DNA from: Botryococcus braunii
Taxonomy: Eukaryota > Chlorophyta > Trebouxiophyceae
NCBI GenBank assembly: GCA_002005505.1
Contig: KV908481.1
Coordinates: forward strand, 341,239-378,718
Direction: 5' to 3'
Length of the DNA: 37,480 nucleotides
In this document: piece after piece, positions 25,238 to 35,686 of the stretch
Layout of the letters: each line of letters opens with the position of its first letter
Numbering within the stretch: position 1 is the stretch's first letter
The notes under the pieces: generated by a model
The model's input: the letters and a program-made list of their open reading frames with translations, nothing else
Database searches by the model: none
Told to the model about the DNA's origin: nothing
Position numbers and translations under genes: made by a program

Positions 25238-26896
25238 AGACATGGGGCTGAGATCGTTAACTTCTTAGCATAAAAACAAGGAACTGTTGTGAGTTAAATC
25301 ATGATATGTGTTTAGTGATCGTTCACGTGAGTAACGTCGGTCACGGTGATCACGTGAAGTCCCAGGCATATTCAACCCGCCTGGGTTGTCAGCCTTTCAG
25401 ATTTGATGCCTGGGACGATCTTGCTATAGACTTCCCAAAAAAGGCTTTTGACGTTCATCCGTAAGCTACATTAGGCTCTCGATTGCCAAAGTAAGCTAGG
25501 AGGACAATCCTTGTTGTGAAAGATCCTTGCGTTTGGTTAGGTAGCATAGGCGGGATTCGTTGCATCCCTTAGTCGACAAGCCGACAGCCAGCACCAGCTT
25601 CAAAGAAAAGGTAAAACATATTCGCAGTGAGAGCTACAGGGCCTCACATTCCCTTTGTCACCTTCGTAGCGCAGATCCGTGTTAGGGGACGCCCACCGCG
25701 GAGCACGAACAATGGATAGGTGTCAATGTGGTTGCCAAAAGTGGAGCTATTTTGCACACATCATGTTTGTAACCTTGCTATAGGTCAAGCATTCCGTATC
25801 TTTTAACTCAGCCCGGTCGTAGCCCGACTTGTGGGCATTTTCGAGCTTGGTCGCATCGCGCCAGTTCCTAATATCATTGTGCAAGTGTCCAAACCTTGCA
25901 GAGGTTGAGGTTTTTAACTTTGTACCTACCGCTGTTTCACTGTGTATCTGAGTGTTTGATATCTTCCTTTCTACCTCGTCGAGGCTTCCATCGGAGGTTC
26001 CGAGGTCCGCAAGTGTTGTCCTTGTGAAGCTCAGATTGAGAATCTGTTGCGTGAGTGTAGTTGCTTTGAGAGGCTTGAACTTTGTCTGTAGTTTTAGGCT
26101 GTCCCGCGTCTTTTGTAGAGCTCAAAAACGGAAACCTCCTGAGGAGTAAGCAGTGTCGGCGTCAGAGCCTGCACATTATTGTGTACATCTTTAACTGCTG
26201 TAAGTCCTGGGAGTGAGGTCAATAGTGTGGGCCAGTAGGATGGTGAGTGACGTGATCAGCTGACACTGAGCAGGTTGGGATCCTATTCCGAAAGTCCGAG
26301 CCCTGACAGGTTCGAGCACTGATATCCTCCCGCGAAGGGCAAGCCCACTGATTCTCAATGAACTAAAGTTTTTGTTGCTGAAACCAGGAGGGTAAACGTT
26401 GAGTTGCGGGCGGTTTAAGACGAAAGGCGAGTGACGGCTGTTGGGAACTTCAGCCGTGCAGGTATCGTTTGAGTACAGGACATCCGTATAAGTCGGTATA
26501 CCTTCACATTTTGAGTAGTGAGAGTGCAAATTTTTATAATGAAACACACGATGTAATTGCCGATTGAGCGAGTAGAGCATTTTTTAGACAACCGAGAAGT
26601 GAAAGCCTTAGATCATGCAAGGGTTTGGTACTTGAGCTTGGTTAAGGACACTGCAACGTGTTGTTGTGTAAAGCTTGTGGTGCTTTAAAGTATGGACTTT
26701 GCTGAGGGCTTCGAGGTTGAAATTGAGGAGGAACCGCTTATAAGCTTATGTAATTACACCAAGAGGTAACCAGCAAAGACCAACACAAGGCACTCCAACG
26801 TTACCACCTATTCACAATACACTTTAAATTATACAGGATGAACCCACACTGGCTGCAAAGTTACCTTTAATTGTCTAAATGATAGAAAGGGGTTGT
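25238..26896. other. Intergenic, no clear gene
   Basis: Contains an 11-bp inverted repeat, GTCCCAGGCAT (25359-25369) with 25406-25416, and CACGTG motifs at 25325-25356. A 129-codon minus-strand frame (26191-26580) has mixed composition but no family resemblance or splice context. Confidence 0.45.
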
Positions 26897-27049
26897 TGTT
26901 GTGCCGGGGGATCGAACCCTCGACCGACTCGACCCAGAGTCGCGGCTCTAACCGATCGGCTAAAAGCACCAAGGTAATTGTACGATTAATCGCCCGCTTA
27001 TGTACCCGAGCAGGATCGGGGTGACCAGCCCGATCCGCTCCGCACAACA
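26897..27049 (-). repeat. 3' LTR of the miniature element, with tRNA-like promoter boxes
   Basis: On the minus strand it contains TAGCCGATCGG (A-box-like), then after 33 bases GGTTCGATCCC (B-box-like). The flanking GTGC and GGCAC could pair as an acceptor-like stem. The D-arm part CGGTTAGAGC is typical of tRNAs. The anticodon and T stems do not pair well, so it is not a functional tRNA. Confidence 0.65.
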
Positions 27050-27344
27050 TCTCTCCCCACCTAAGAACCTGAGCGTCCTCGCTCGTACTTCATTCTTAGG
27101 TCCACCTACAGCAGCCCGCCTGGCCGCCCGGGAAAGAGATATACCGCGCATACGTCCCGCGATTATCGCCACCGATCACCGAATCCCCCCTTCGCACCGT
27201 GCCTGATCACGTGGCCACTCCCGTGGGGCCTCGAACACGTGCACCAAGCACCTACGATCGTTATGGGCCCATCTCATACTCGCGCTCATACCCGAGGCGA
27301 TTTACCATGAAAAATGGCCCATCAACCAGATCGTCGATACCATA

Positions 27345-27412
27345 TGTTGTGCCGGGGGATCGAACCCTCGACCTACTCGACACAGAGTCGCGGCTCTAAC
27401 CGATCGGCTAAA
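27345..27412 (-). repeat. 5' LTR fragment of the miniature element
   Basis: Retains only the last 68 bases of the LTR, including both tRNA-like boxes. Beyond 27412 the sequence no longer matches the other LTR. Confidence 0.7.
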
Positions 27413-28278
27413 GTATGAGTCCGCAGTCTTCCGTGGGGGCTGTGACCCCTAGGTCTTGGCTGAAAGCCATACCAGCTGGGCAGATATACAATATGTCTCT
27501 TGGTACAGAATTCACGCGCAAGGCCCTGCGCCACTTTCAGTCACACTGCAACAATGGTATGTCTACAGTTTACGTCAAGCAGGTTGGATATTCGAAGTCA
27601 AGAGTTAAAAGTGTTTGTGGTGGCGTTCTTGAAGAGGACAGGCATCTTATCGAATTGCCGTAAGTATCTATATAGATACTTATCGAATTGCCGTAAGTAT
27701 CTATATATAGGGTATGTCTGATGTGCTTGAGGGAATGCTGGCGTAGCTATCTTTTGGCAGGAGGAGAGAGGCACGTGCCTCCGTGCCTCTAACATGAGTA
27801 TTTGTTAGAATATGCAAAAATCATGTTTTATTTGCTGAGGGCATGTTCGTGCTAGCAAGGAGGCAGACGCAACCTGGCTTATTGCCAAAAGATTACGTGA
27901 GTATCATAGATCGAATGTTGTCATACAGGACCATGGGCCTGCAGGTACCCCTTGCGTCGTCCTTCCCTCCTAGAGGGGACTGTTTCCCCAGCGAGCAGAT
28001 GCTTTAGGTTCCCTCTGCAGGTTCCCCATGTACAGCTGGCATTCAGCTAACTCCGGGGTCTGGGAGATCGTCCAGTGAGATTACTTCTACTCGGGGGTTT
28101 TGGAGAAGTTTATAACAATAACAGATCTGTTCTAGAAGTATATCGTCCCGGCACAGTCCTGGCGAAGGTTTGGGCAGTCAGTACGAAGATGATGAAATGA
28201 CATGTTAGGCCTTAATTTGTCGCGCAGTTATACACCAGTTTGGATTTGAGAGAACGGTACTATGTGCACATGTACTAT
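27413..28278. other. Spacer with a short tandem repeat
   Basis: An 82-codon plus-strand frame (27415-27663) has ordinary composition (RKALRHFQSHCNNGMSTVYV), but I cannot assign it. The rest shows nothing beyond the repeat at 27646-27707. Confidence 0.4.
27646..27707. repeat. 29-bp tandem repeat, 33-bp period, with internal palindrome
   Basis: CTTATCGAATTGCCGTAAG and the following TATCTATATA occur at 27646-27674 and 27679-27707. AGTATCTATATAGATACT between them is a perfect palindrome. Confidence 0.93.
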
Positions 28279-28390
28279 AAAACGGACAACGCTTCCCACA
28301 CTCGACAATATATAACCCCGTACATGTTATGATATATCATAACATGTACGGGGTTATATATTGCCGAGTGTGGGAAGCATTGTCCGTTTT
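28279..28390. repeat. 112-bp loopless near-perfect palindrome
   Basis: Symmetry centre between 28334 and 28335 (GATATATC). Arms of 56 bp differ at two places only (28290/28379 and 28305/28364). In an RNA read from the minus strand both mismatches become G-U pairs. It contains repeated TATA-like and ACATGT blocks and no coding frame. Confidence 0.95.
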
Positions 28391-29589
28391 TTTGGAAAGC
28401 CTTTGGGTTCCCGGGCTTCCAGCACAAATTTGCTTCTAAATCTAGTGTTCCACATATTGCGCTACAAATTAAAACAGGTAAATCAGACACCTAGCGAGTC
28501 GATGCTAGATTTACAGGATTTCCAACAGGCATGATGCAGTATTTCTAAGATTTTCTAGAAACTACTGGTTCTCAGCAAAAGCACATTGCGTTTCTGACGT
28601 GCAGGTTCGTTAGAGGATTGCAAATTTGGGCATGTTACGATTCTGGTACTTGTGGTTTGTGAGAGAGTTGCGAAGGCACATGTTACACTTTTGGAACTAG
28701 TGGGTTGTGAGAGTTTTGCTAGTGGAGTACAGCAAAATGACTAATTATAATTGTTTTATAATATTCAAATAAACGTGCTTTTTGAAGGAAAATCAACGTT
28801 GGTGATTTACCAAAATTTATTGTAAAGTGCCAACTTCACAGACATCGATACGAGAAACAATTTGCACGATGTCTGATTGTACTACCATAGTAGCCATGCC
28901 CTGCACAAGAGCGTCACAAGCTGTGGCAACATGGGGTCACTGCGTTGCAAGCTTAACGCTGGCGATCCGTTCATCTGCAGAATTGACACCAAGTACGGCC
29001 GTACTTGTCATAAGGAACCCGCGTACTCATTCAAAATCCTCGGTACCACCATAAAGTTGTTGCAAGCGAGACGTTGATTGTGGATGAGTCGTTCCCCCTA
29101 CGAGTTGCTTGTTTCTGAGGTCCCTGGGGGCTAATTTCTCGAGAAGCTCCAGAGCGGACGGGATTCCTCAGCTTCTGTTAGCCTGAGCTCAGAGTCTCTG
29201 ACCCTTCTTTAGTTCGCTAGTATTGACAAATCATGTGGTATAAGATCTCCACTTGATTTCCATGCCCTTAATGTTTTACCAAAAAGGTAGATCTAGCCGC
29301 CCCCCCCCCCCCCACCCCCCCACCCCCCACCAAAATAAACGCTGAAAGAGCGATATTTATGTATATAGAAAGAGTTGAGAGGGGGGGGGGGGGGAGTTCG
29401 CACACCGTCACAAATTTGTCGTCCATCCAGATCCGTTCCCAGGACTGCGCTGCTAGCGGCAGCCTGCCACGCTTGCCATTCAAAACGGCACGGCAACCGT
29501 GACATCAAATTGCCGTGATTAAGATGCTCTGCAGCTCTAGTGGCTGGACAGATGAAACTTCTTTAGCTTTTACAAGAGTGGAGTGAAAA
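28391..29589. other. Intergenic, no clear gene
   Basis: AT-rich around 28740-28820. Two short overlapping frames at 28827-29077 are unassigned. Poly-C (29299-29330) and poly-G (29380-29394) runs occur. Confidence 0.45.
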
Positions 29590-29640
29590 AGACCAGCCCA
29601 ATGTTCAGGGACCCAAACCCCCAATGTTTCAAGCTATGAG

Positions 29641-30255
29641 TCACACCCGGCGAGCGGCCAGCTGGCGACCCACAGCCGCCGCAATGATGAAACTGACCCG
29701 ACGAATGACAAAATATCCCTCCACATCTTCTTGAGCAATGATGGCTTGGTTCAAAAGCCCCTGGAGCCTCTGCAACAAGGCCAGCGCATCAGCATGCAAC
29801 CCTCCCAATGTTTCAAAAGCGAAGGCTTGGAAAGCCACAGGCGGCTGCTGACGCGACAACAAGACAGCATAGCGGGTCTGCTTGTCTTGGGCAGCGCGCG
29901 CGGCGGCCCCACCCGGCACGAAGTGCAGCAAGTTGGCAACTGTGAGTGGGGAAGAGCCAACGATGTCGATATAAAGGTCACGCCCCTCCTCCCACGCATG
30001 GAGGCGGAGGTCTGCGCGACGGATCTCCTGGCCAGGGACAGGGGTGGGAAAGGCGGGTTCCCGGGTGACCCGCTGACGAGCTGAGGTAAGGACAGCGTCC
30101 AGGCCGTTACGAACGGAGTAATGTCGGCCGACAATGGCAACATCCCCCCCTGAGGTGCAGTGGACCGCGTGGTCGCCCCAGACATCCAACTCCCCCAAGC
30201 AGCACGGGCATTGAGAGCCAGGGTGGAAAATGGGGATCAAGAGCTGGTAACTTCT
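29641..30255 (-). pseudogene. 3' fragment of a non-LTR-type reverse transcriptase, copy A (best preserved)
   Basis: Minus-strand frame open to TGA at the left end. It has a zinc-knuckle-like CPCCLGELDVWGDHAVHC, then a GRHYSVRNGLDAVL helix, then RRADLRLHAWEEGRDLYIDIVG, which has the spacing of a PD-(D/E)XK-like nuclease core. It ends in a conserved C terminus (FETLGGLHADALALLQRL ... RRV). This layout is seen at the C terminus of some eukaryotic reverse-transcriptase elements; RT itself is absent. The 350-codon frame from 30693 is a chimera reading out of frame through copy B's tail, so its N-terminal half is not protein. Confidence 0.65.
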
Positions 30256-30325
30256 TTTTTGAACAGGAGTGGGATAACAAGACCAGCCCAACGTCCAACA
30301 ACCCAAACACATATGTTTCAAGCCA

Positions 30326-31395
30326 TAAGTCGCACGCGGACAGTAGCCAGCTTGCGACCCACAGCGGCTGCAATAACGAAAGTGACCCGACGCATGACAA
30401 GTTATCCATCCACATCTTCTTGTGTAAAGATGGCTTGATTCAGAAGCCACTGAGCCTCTGCAACAAGGCCAGCGCATCAGCATGCAACCCCAAAATGTTT
30501 CGGATGAAACGGCTTGTAGGCCACGGGCGGTTGTTGACGTGCCAGCAAGATCTTCTAGAAACATTCCGCGGGTCTGCTTGTCTTGGGCAGCGCGCGGCGG
30601 CGCCACCCGGCACGAAGTGCTGCAATTTGGCAGCGGTGAGTGGTCGCAAGCCAATGGTATTGATGTAGATGCCGCGCCCCTTCTCCCATGCATGGAGGCG
30701 GAGGTCGGCGCTCCTGGCCAGGAACATGGGTGGGAAAGGCTGGTTCACGTATGAATGGCTAACGAGCAGAGGTAAGGACAGCGTCGAGGCCGTTACAAAT
30801 GGAGTAATGCCGGCCGACAATTATCACACCCCCCCCCCCCCCGGCTCCCCTGAGGGGCATTGAACAGCATGATCGCCCCAGACATCCAACTCCAGGAGCT
30901 CCTTCAAGCAACAGTGGGTATTGGGGTCCGTGCTGGAAGATGGGGATCAAGAGTTGGTACTGTAGGCGGCAGCGGAATGAGTGCAAATGCGGAACTGGGA
31001 GAGCCAGCAACCAGTCCGGCGCTGTGAGAGATTGGAGCACAGCCCGGTCGCTTCCCTGCATGCACATGCGCGCTAATTCAAGGGCTTGGACAGGGCGGGC
31101 TTGCATTTAGCCGCGGACAAATTCCGGATTTTCAAAGAGCGCTACATCGAAATCTGGGACAAGAACGCAACAGTCAGCCATAGCAGCTACGGCAGCAGGG
31201 ACAGGTGGGGCAGTGAATGCACCAAGAAGACGGTCCTGAAGGGGAGCTGTCTGTGTGACGGAAGCAAGATAGGTACAGGGCAGAAGGGTATTCTTTCTGC
31301 GAAGTGGCCTTAGTGATCCCGGCCCCAGCCCCCCTTTGGCTATAGGCAAACCAGCCAGAGTTTGCTGCAAAGGGCAAAATCACTCCACCAGCCGT
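30326..31395 (-). pseudogene. 3' fragment of the same retroelement, copy B, frameshifted
   Basis: Longer at its 5' side: LAGLPIAKGGLG near 31360, then LQSLTAPDWLLALP near 31040, the typical stretch leading into the zinc-knuckle in this family. The frame is broken at least once around a poly-C run (30827-30842) and again near 30700. Its tail near 30530-30330 is about 80 percent similar to copy A by eye. Confidence 0.6.
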
Positions 31396-31493
31396 GACAA
31401 TGGATTGGAGGACCTTCATCTTCTTTTTACACGAGTGGGATAAATAGATATGCCCAACGTTCAACGACCTGAACCCAAGCTTTCAAGCTGTAA

Positions 31494-31700
31494 GTCACAC
31501 CCGGCGAGCAGCCAGCTGGCGACCCACAGGGGCCGCAATTATGAAACTGACCCGTGACAAAATATCCCTCCTCATATTCAAAAGCAATGATGGCTCTCCT
31601 GGTCGACACGCCAGGTTCTTGGGTTTTGACGCATGTCCTTGGGAATGGGTACAGTTCGAAGTTTGCGAACCGTGCCCATGCATTCTTTACGGCCAGCGTC
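31494..31700 (-). pseudogene. 3' end fragment of the same retroelement, copy C
   Basis: About 60-100 bp match the last codons of copies A and B (VSFIIAAPVGRQLAARRV then stop). The adjoining 3' flank (TCAAGCTGTAAGTCACACC to GAGTGGGATAAA) also matches. Upstream similarity is lost. Confidence 0.6.
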
Positions 31701-34700
31701 AAAATTCATGACAATTTTATTAGCATGGCGTGCCGAACAGGCGAGCTGAGGCGCGCAGATCTCTCGCAATCTGGACCGTCCAATTTGGGATGTGCGTGCG
31801 TGCGTGCGGGCGTGCTGTGTGTGGGTGGGTGGGGGTGGGGTAGGGGGTGTACACATGTGGTTGGGTGTGTGGGTTTGAGGGTGGTTGGGTGGGTGTGTGT
31901 GTGTGTGTGGGGGGGGGGGGGGATTGTTGCTGTCAACAAATGACATCGTGCGTCAAGTTCTCATTACATGGCAAGGTCCTCAGCTACATGAACTGACACA
32001 TGTGCATATGTGTGTCGACGGAATGGTTGCTGTCATCAACATTTCATACAGATGAATTTTCACACGTTAGCAAGAGCAATCATATTCCCCAGATGACCCG
32101 CATTCTTGTTTGCCACGCCCTCATGTGCCAGGACTACCACCAAATTTCGCATCCCCACCCCCCCCCCCTCCCTTTGCGCCTTCCCCCATTCCTCCAATCA
32201 ACCATGTTGCCGGAGGTCCACACCGGCATTCGACTGCACAAAATGAGGGATGCTGCGAACTGGATTAGAGAGTAACATCAGTCCTATGAAGATATCCTGA
32301 AGCAACTTCATCTTGAAAAAACCACATCTTTGAAAGACATCAGACGATAGCCTCCTTGCCACACCCATCGATATCAAAACCGTGATTGGACGATGATAAA
32401 AGGCAGGTCCGCCTCGCGAATGGCTTGGCAATGTTTTGGCGACCTCATTGCTGAATGACGCCCTTTCTGTTAGTATTATTATGCCGCCCTCCCTAATATT
32501 ATGTGTTAGTAATACATGGATCACAGAGCCTTGAGCAGCCCGGTCGTCTTAATGTAAATCTTAGAAGGGCCATGAGCCTTCACACTTTTCTTATTTCATT
32601 GAAAAATGTACATTCAATCATAAAGATGCCTGTTCATCTCCGTGACCGTCTGAACAAAAAGAAGCGTATCGATTATGCCCGAGTCAGCAACTCAAAATAA
32701 GGGAACAATTCCATGGACTGCCCTTGTTCTCATTTTTGTTTACGCTCAAGTGACATTTTGCTTCAACAGCCTGACAATTCAAGTAAAAATCCAGTACTGG
32801 CAGAGTGTGAAAGGCCATGCCGTGCGAAAGTGGAGAGCTTTTAAAGGTCAGCAGATAGGGCAGGTCATGGACATTGCATTGTCTGCAATGCATGCACCTC
32901 TACCAATGTGATTTTCCTGACAACCCCCTGCTACCTGGGGGCCATATCGTCCTGCAGGCCATGGACATGCTGTAGCCGGTGCATTCTATCCTTGGAACTT
33001 TCCATGTTTATTTCTTTGGGAAACTCTCCCCCCCCCCAACACCCCCCCCCCCCCCCCACAAATGCTATCTCAAGATCCTCCCTTTAACCTTAAGAAGGAA
33101 CATCCTTTTTCTTCTTTATTAAAACTCTAAATGTAAAATAACTAACCTACATGGCCCTGCCATCAGTAGTCGCACTGGAATTACCCGCTTCCTAGCCAAA
33201 CTTGCCCAACAATGCACACGCACACAAACTGTTTAATTTCCTCAGAGTGCTCAGGGTGGCACACGCCCAGGTCCACCCTTGAAGGTTTCTTGTTACGCTG
33301 CTTTTACCCCGGCAGCCGCAACGCGGTTCCAGTCGCGCCTCCCGCAGGGCAGTCCACAGCAGCTTGCTGGTGCCTCCGTGGGCCTTGAACGTTCTTGTTT
33401 CAGGGCGGGACACGAGGGACGCCGGTGGGACAAAGGTGACGATACACAAGCCTCCATCTGAGTCCACCTCAGATTACCCTTGTATCTAGTATGTCAGACA
33501 CACCCCGCCGCTCCCTTGCGGGGAGGGCTTGCCGGTCTTTTCTTCGACATCCAATGGAACAGTGTAGATTCATGAATTAGGCTTTTGGCCACAGCAATGC
33601 AATGCCGGTCGCGATCAGGTTGCAGGACCGAGACCAACAAGTTAAGATGACCGCAGATAGACCGCTCCAAAAGCTAAGTGTATTTTACCAGTTCTCGATC
33701 ACAAGAAGTATGTGCAACGATGGAAACCTACACATTTTGTGGATCAGCCTACATGTACAGCTCACAGCTCAGCGTTACGACGATATGTATTCCCCTGTCC
33801 TTGCACACTCTACATGGCCAGCTAAAACTTTTCCTGCCATGTTATCCGACAGGGATTTGCTTTTAGAGCACAAACAGTCCAAAATCCGAATCACAAATCC
33901 CATCCAGGGATGGCCCCATTTGTGCCTGGCTCTCTACTCCACCACAAACCAAAACCTGGAGCTTACAAGAAACCGTCGATGCGCAACCGAATTCTCATGC
34001 ATTTGAGTTGACCCGAGGTTTTCAAGGTATACAAGGTATACATAGGTTTTCAGGGTATATAAGCTATGTAGCTTTGGCGCCATTGTTGACATCATGCATT
34101 TAGTTGCCCATATGGGCAACTAAATCATCCCCATCTACCTTCAAACCTTTCTGTCCAGCACGAGGTCAGATAGTCAAGCTTTCCTCACTGGAGTACCACG
34201 ACCTCCCTCACGCATGTAGGTTGACAGTAATGCACGCCACAGGACGTCGCAGATTATGTCAGGTGGAAGCTAAGACCCCCTTCCCCCTAAGTGTCCTTCC
34301 CAAACTCTGCAACCCATCTTCACCCATGAGCATACCAAGAAGCTCCCCCCCCCCCCCCCCCAAAAAAAAAAAGCCCAAAAACCCCCCCAAAAGAAAGGAA
34401 TGGGGTGTTTTCTGTGTCACACAGACACTTCTATATAAAAAGGTGGGTGGGTGGGTGGGTGGAAACAACCCCCCCCCCCCCATGCATGTAGGTTTGAAAA
34501 ACAAACCAGCTAAGCGTAAAACCTGTCACACTTGAACAAAAGGGCCCGGCACATGGAAAAGAGCAGAAGGATTGCTAGTAAGCAAAGGTCGAAGATGTGC
34601 CAGGTTGCGACCTGACACACTTAAATTTATGGAACTTGCACAACCCCAGTGCTTCTGCCCCATGAGCCAAACCTACAATTATGACTGTACAAGAGAGGTA

Positions 34701-35134
34701 AAAATGGATTCCACATCCAGCGGGCAAGCCCAGGATATGCACCAAAACACCCTTAAAGGTAGACCACTAGAATCCAATGACCACAGCTGCGCCAACACTG
34801 AATAAGCACCATTTGTCGCACAGCACACAGACGTATAAGCATTCACAACTACGCAGCTTACAGTCTAGGACCACAAAGGCCCATTCATAAAGGAATCTGA
34901 CCAACTCCATCATTCCATGTGGTAAAACCCCAAATGGACAAACAGGACCGCAACTTTTGATCACGGATATGACAACGAAAGCAACTGAACCAGCAGTGCT
35001 CAGTTCATGGTTTCTACCCTTGTTCCCTATCCGGCATTTTTAGATTGACCAGGCAGAAACTCACACTGGACTCTGCTTCTGCCCGTTGATAACCCCATGG
35101 AGCCAATCATTTGGAGATCAAGTGCCATTTGTAG
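31701..35134. other. Spacer with homopolymer and simple-repeat runs, no supported gene
   Basis: (GGGT)n-like and GT runs at 31795-31920, poly-C at 32157-32170, 33027-33058, 34345-34362 and 34469-34481. A tandem AAGGTATAC-type motif lies at 34022-34060. Short frames at 32503-32911 and 33192-33467 have no family resemblance. The part nearest 35134 may be 3' UTR of the RRM gene. Confidence 0.45.
34098..34125. repeat. Perfect 28-bp palindrome
   Basis: The left arm ATTTAGTTGCCCAT is followed directly by its reverse complement with no loop. Confidence 0.95.
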
Positions 35135-35518
35135 TTATGGCCGGCCCCGACCGTTAGGACGAGATGGGCCCCGATCAGACCCAGTTGAGCGCGAAGGCGG
35201 ACCACGGGACTGGTTTGATCCCCCGCGTCCAGATCCTGAGTCAGAAAATCCAGTATGCCGCCGGTCCCGGTCATCATCCCTGTAGCTTGGGCGACGCCCA
35301 CCTGCACATGACAAAGCTCAACACTTGACCCACAAACCCCAGACAAACCCCGCTCAAGCAGAAGCGAACATTCTCCTCCCCCTCCTTCCCCCTCTCCCAC
35401 ACCCCCCCGGGGGGGGGGGGGCTCTCTCCCCCCCACCTCCCCCTCTCTCCCCCTCTCCAACCCTCGTGCATGCACACTCACCCTACCCCCCCTCCCTCTG
35501 TCCCTCCCCTCCCTCCCT

Positions 35519-35556
<38 letters not shown>

Positions 35557-35613
35557 CGTGTGTATGTTGGGGGGGGGGGGTCTCTGTCTGTGTGTATGTG
35601 TGTGTGTGTGTGT

Positions 35614-35686
<73 letters not shown>

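Larger units (their letters stand above)
26897..27412 (-). mobile_element. Miniature LTR retroelement (TRIM-like), 5' LTR truncated
   Basis: Read on the minus strand: a truncated 5' LTR (27412-27345) ends GCACAACA. Two bases later comes TGGTATCGACG, resembling the start of an initiator-Met primer-binding site (first 7 bases agree). A 295-bp interior ends in a Gypsy-like coding tail (RFLGGE) and a purine-rich tract (GGTGGGGAGAGA). The full 3' LTR (27049-26897, 153 bp) runs TGTTGTGC...GCACAACA. The two LTRs agree at 65 of 68 shared positions. There is no room for gag or pol, so it needed helper proteins from another element. Confidence 0.72.

Noticed and set aside
26191..26580. 129-codon minus-strand frame as a gene
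   Set aside because: Mixed composition but no recognisable motif, no convincing splice sites, and nothing nearby supports expression.
26897..26976. A functional tRNA gene on the minus strand
   Set aside because: A- and B-boxes are present, but anticodon and T stems do not pair and the same block recurs as an LTR end; better explained as a tRNA-like segment of a retroelement.
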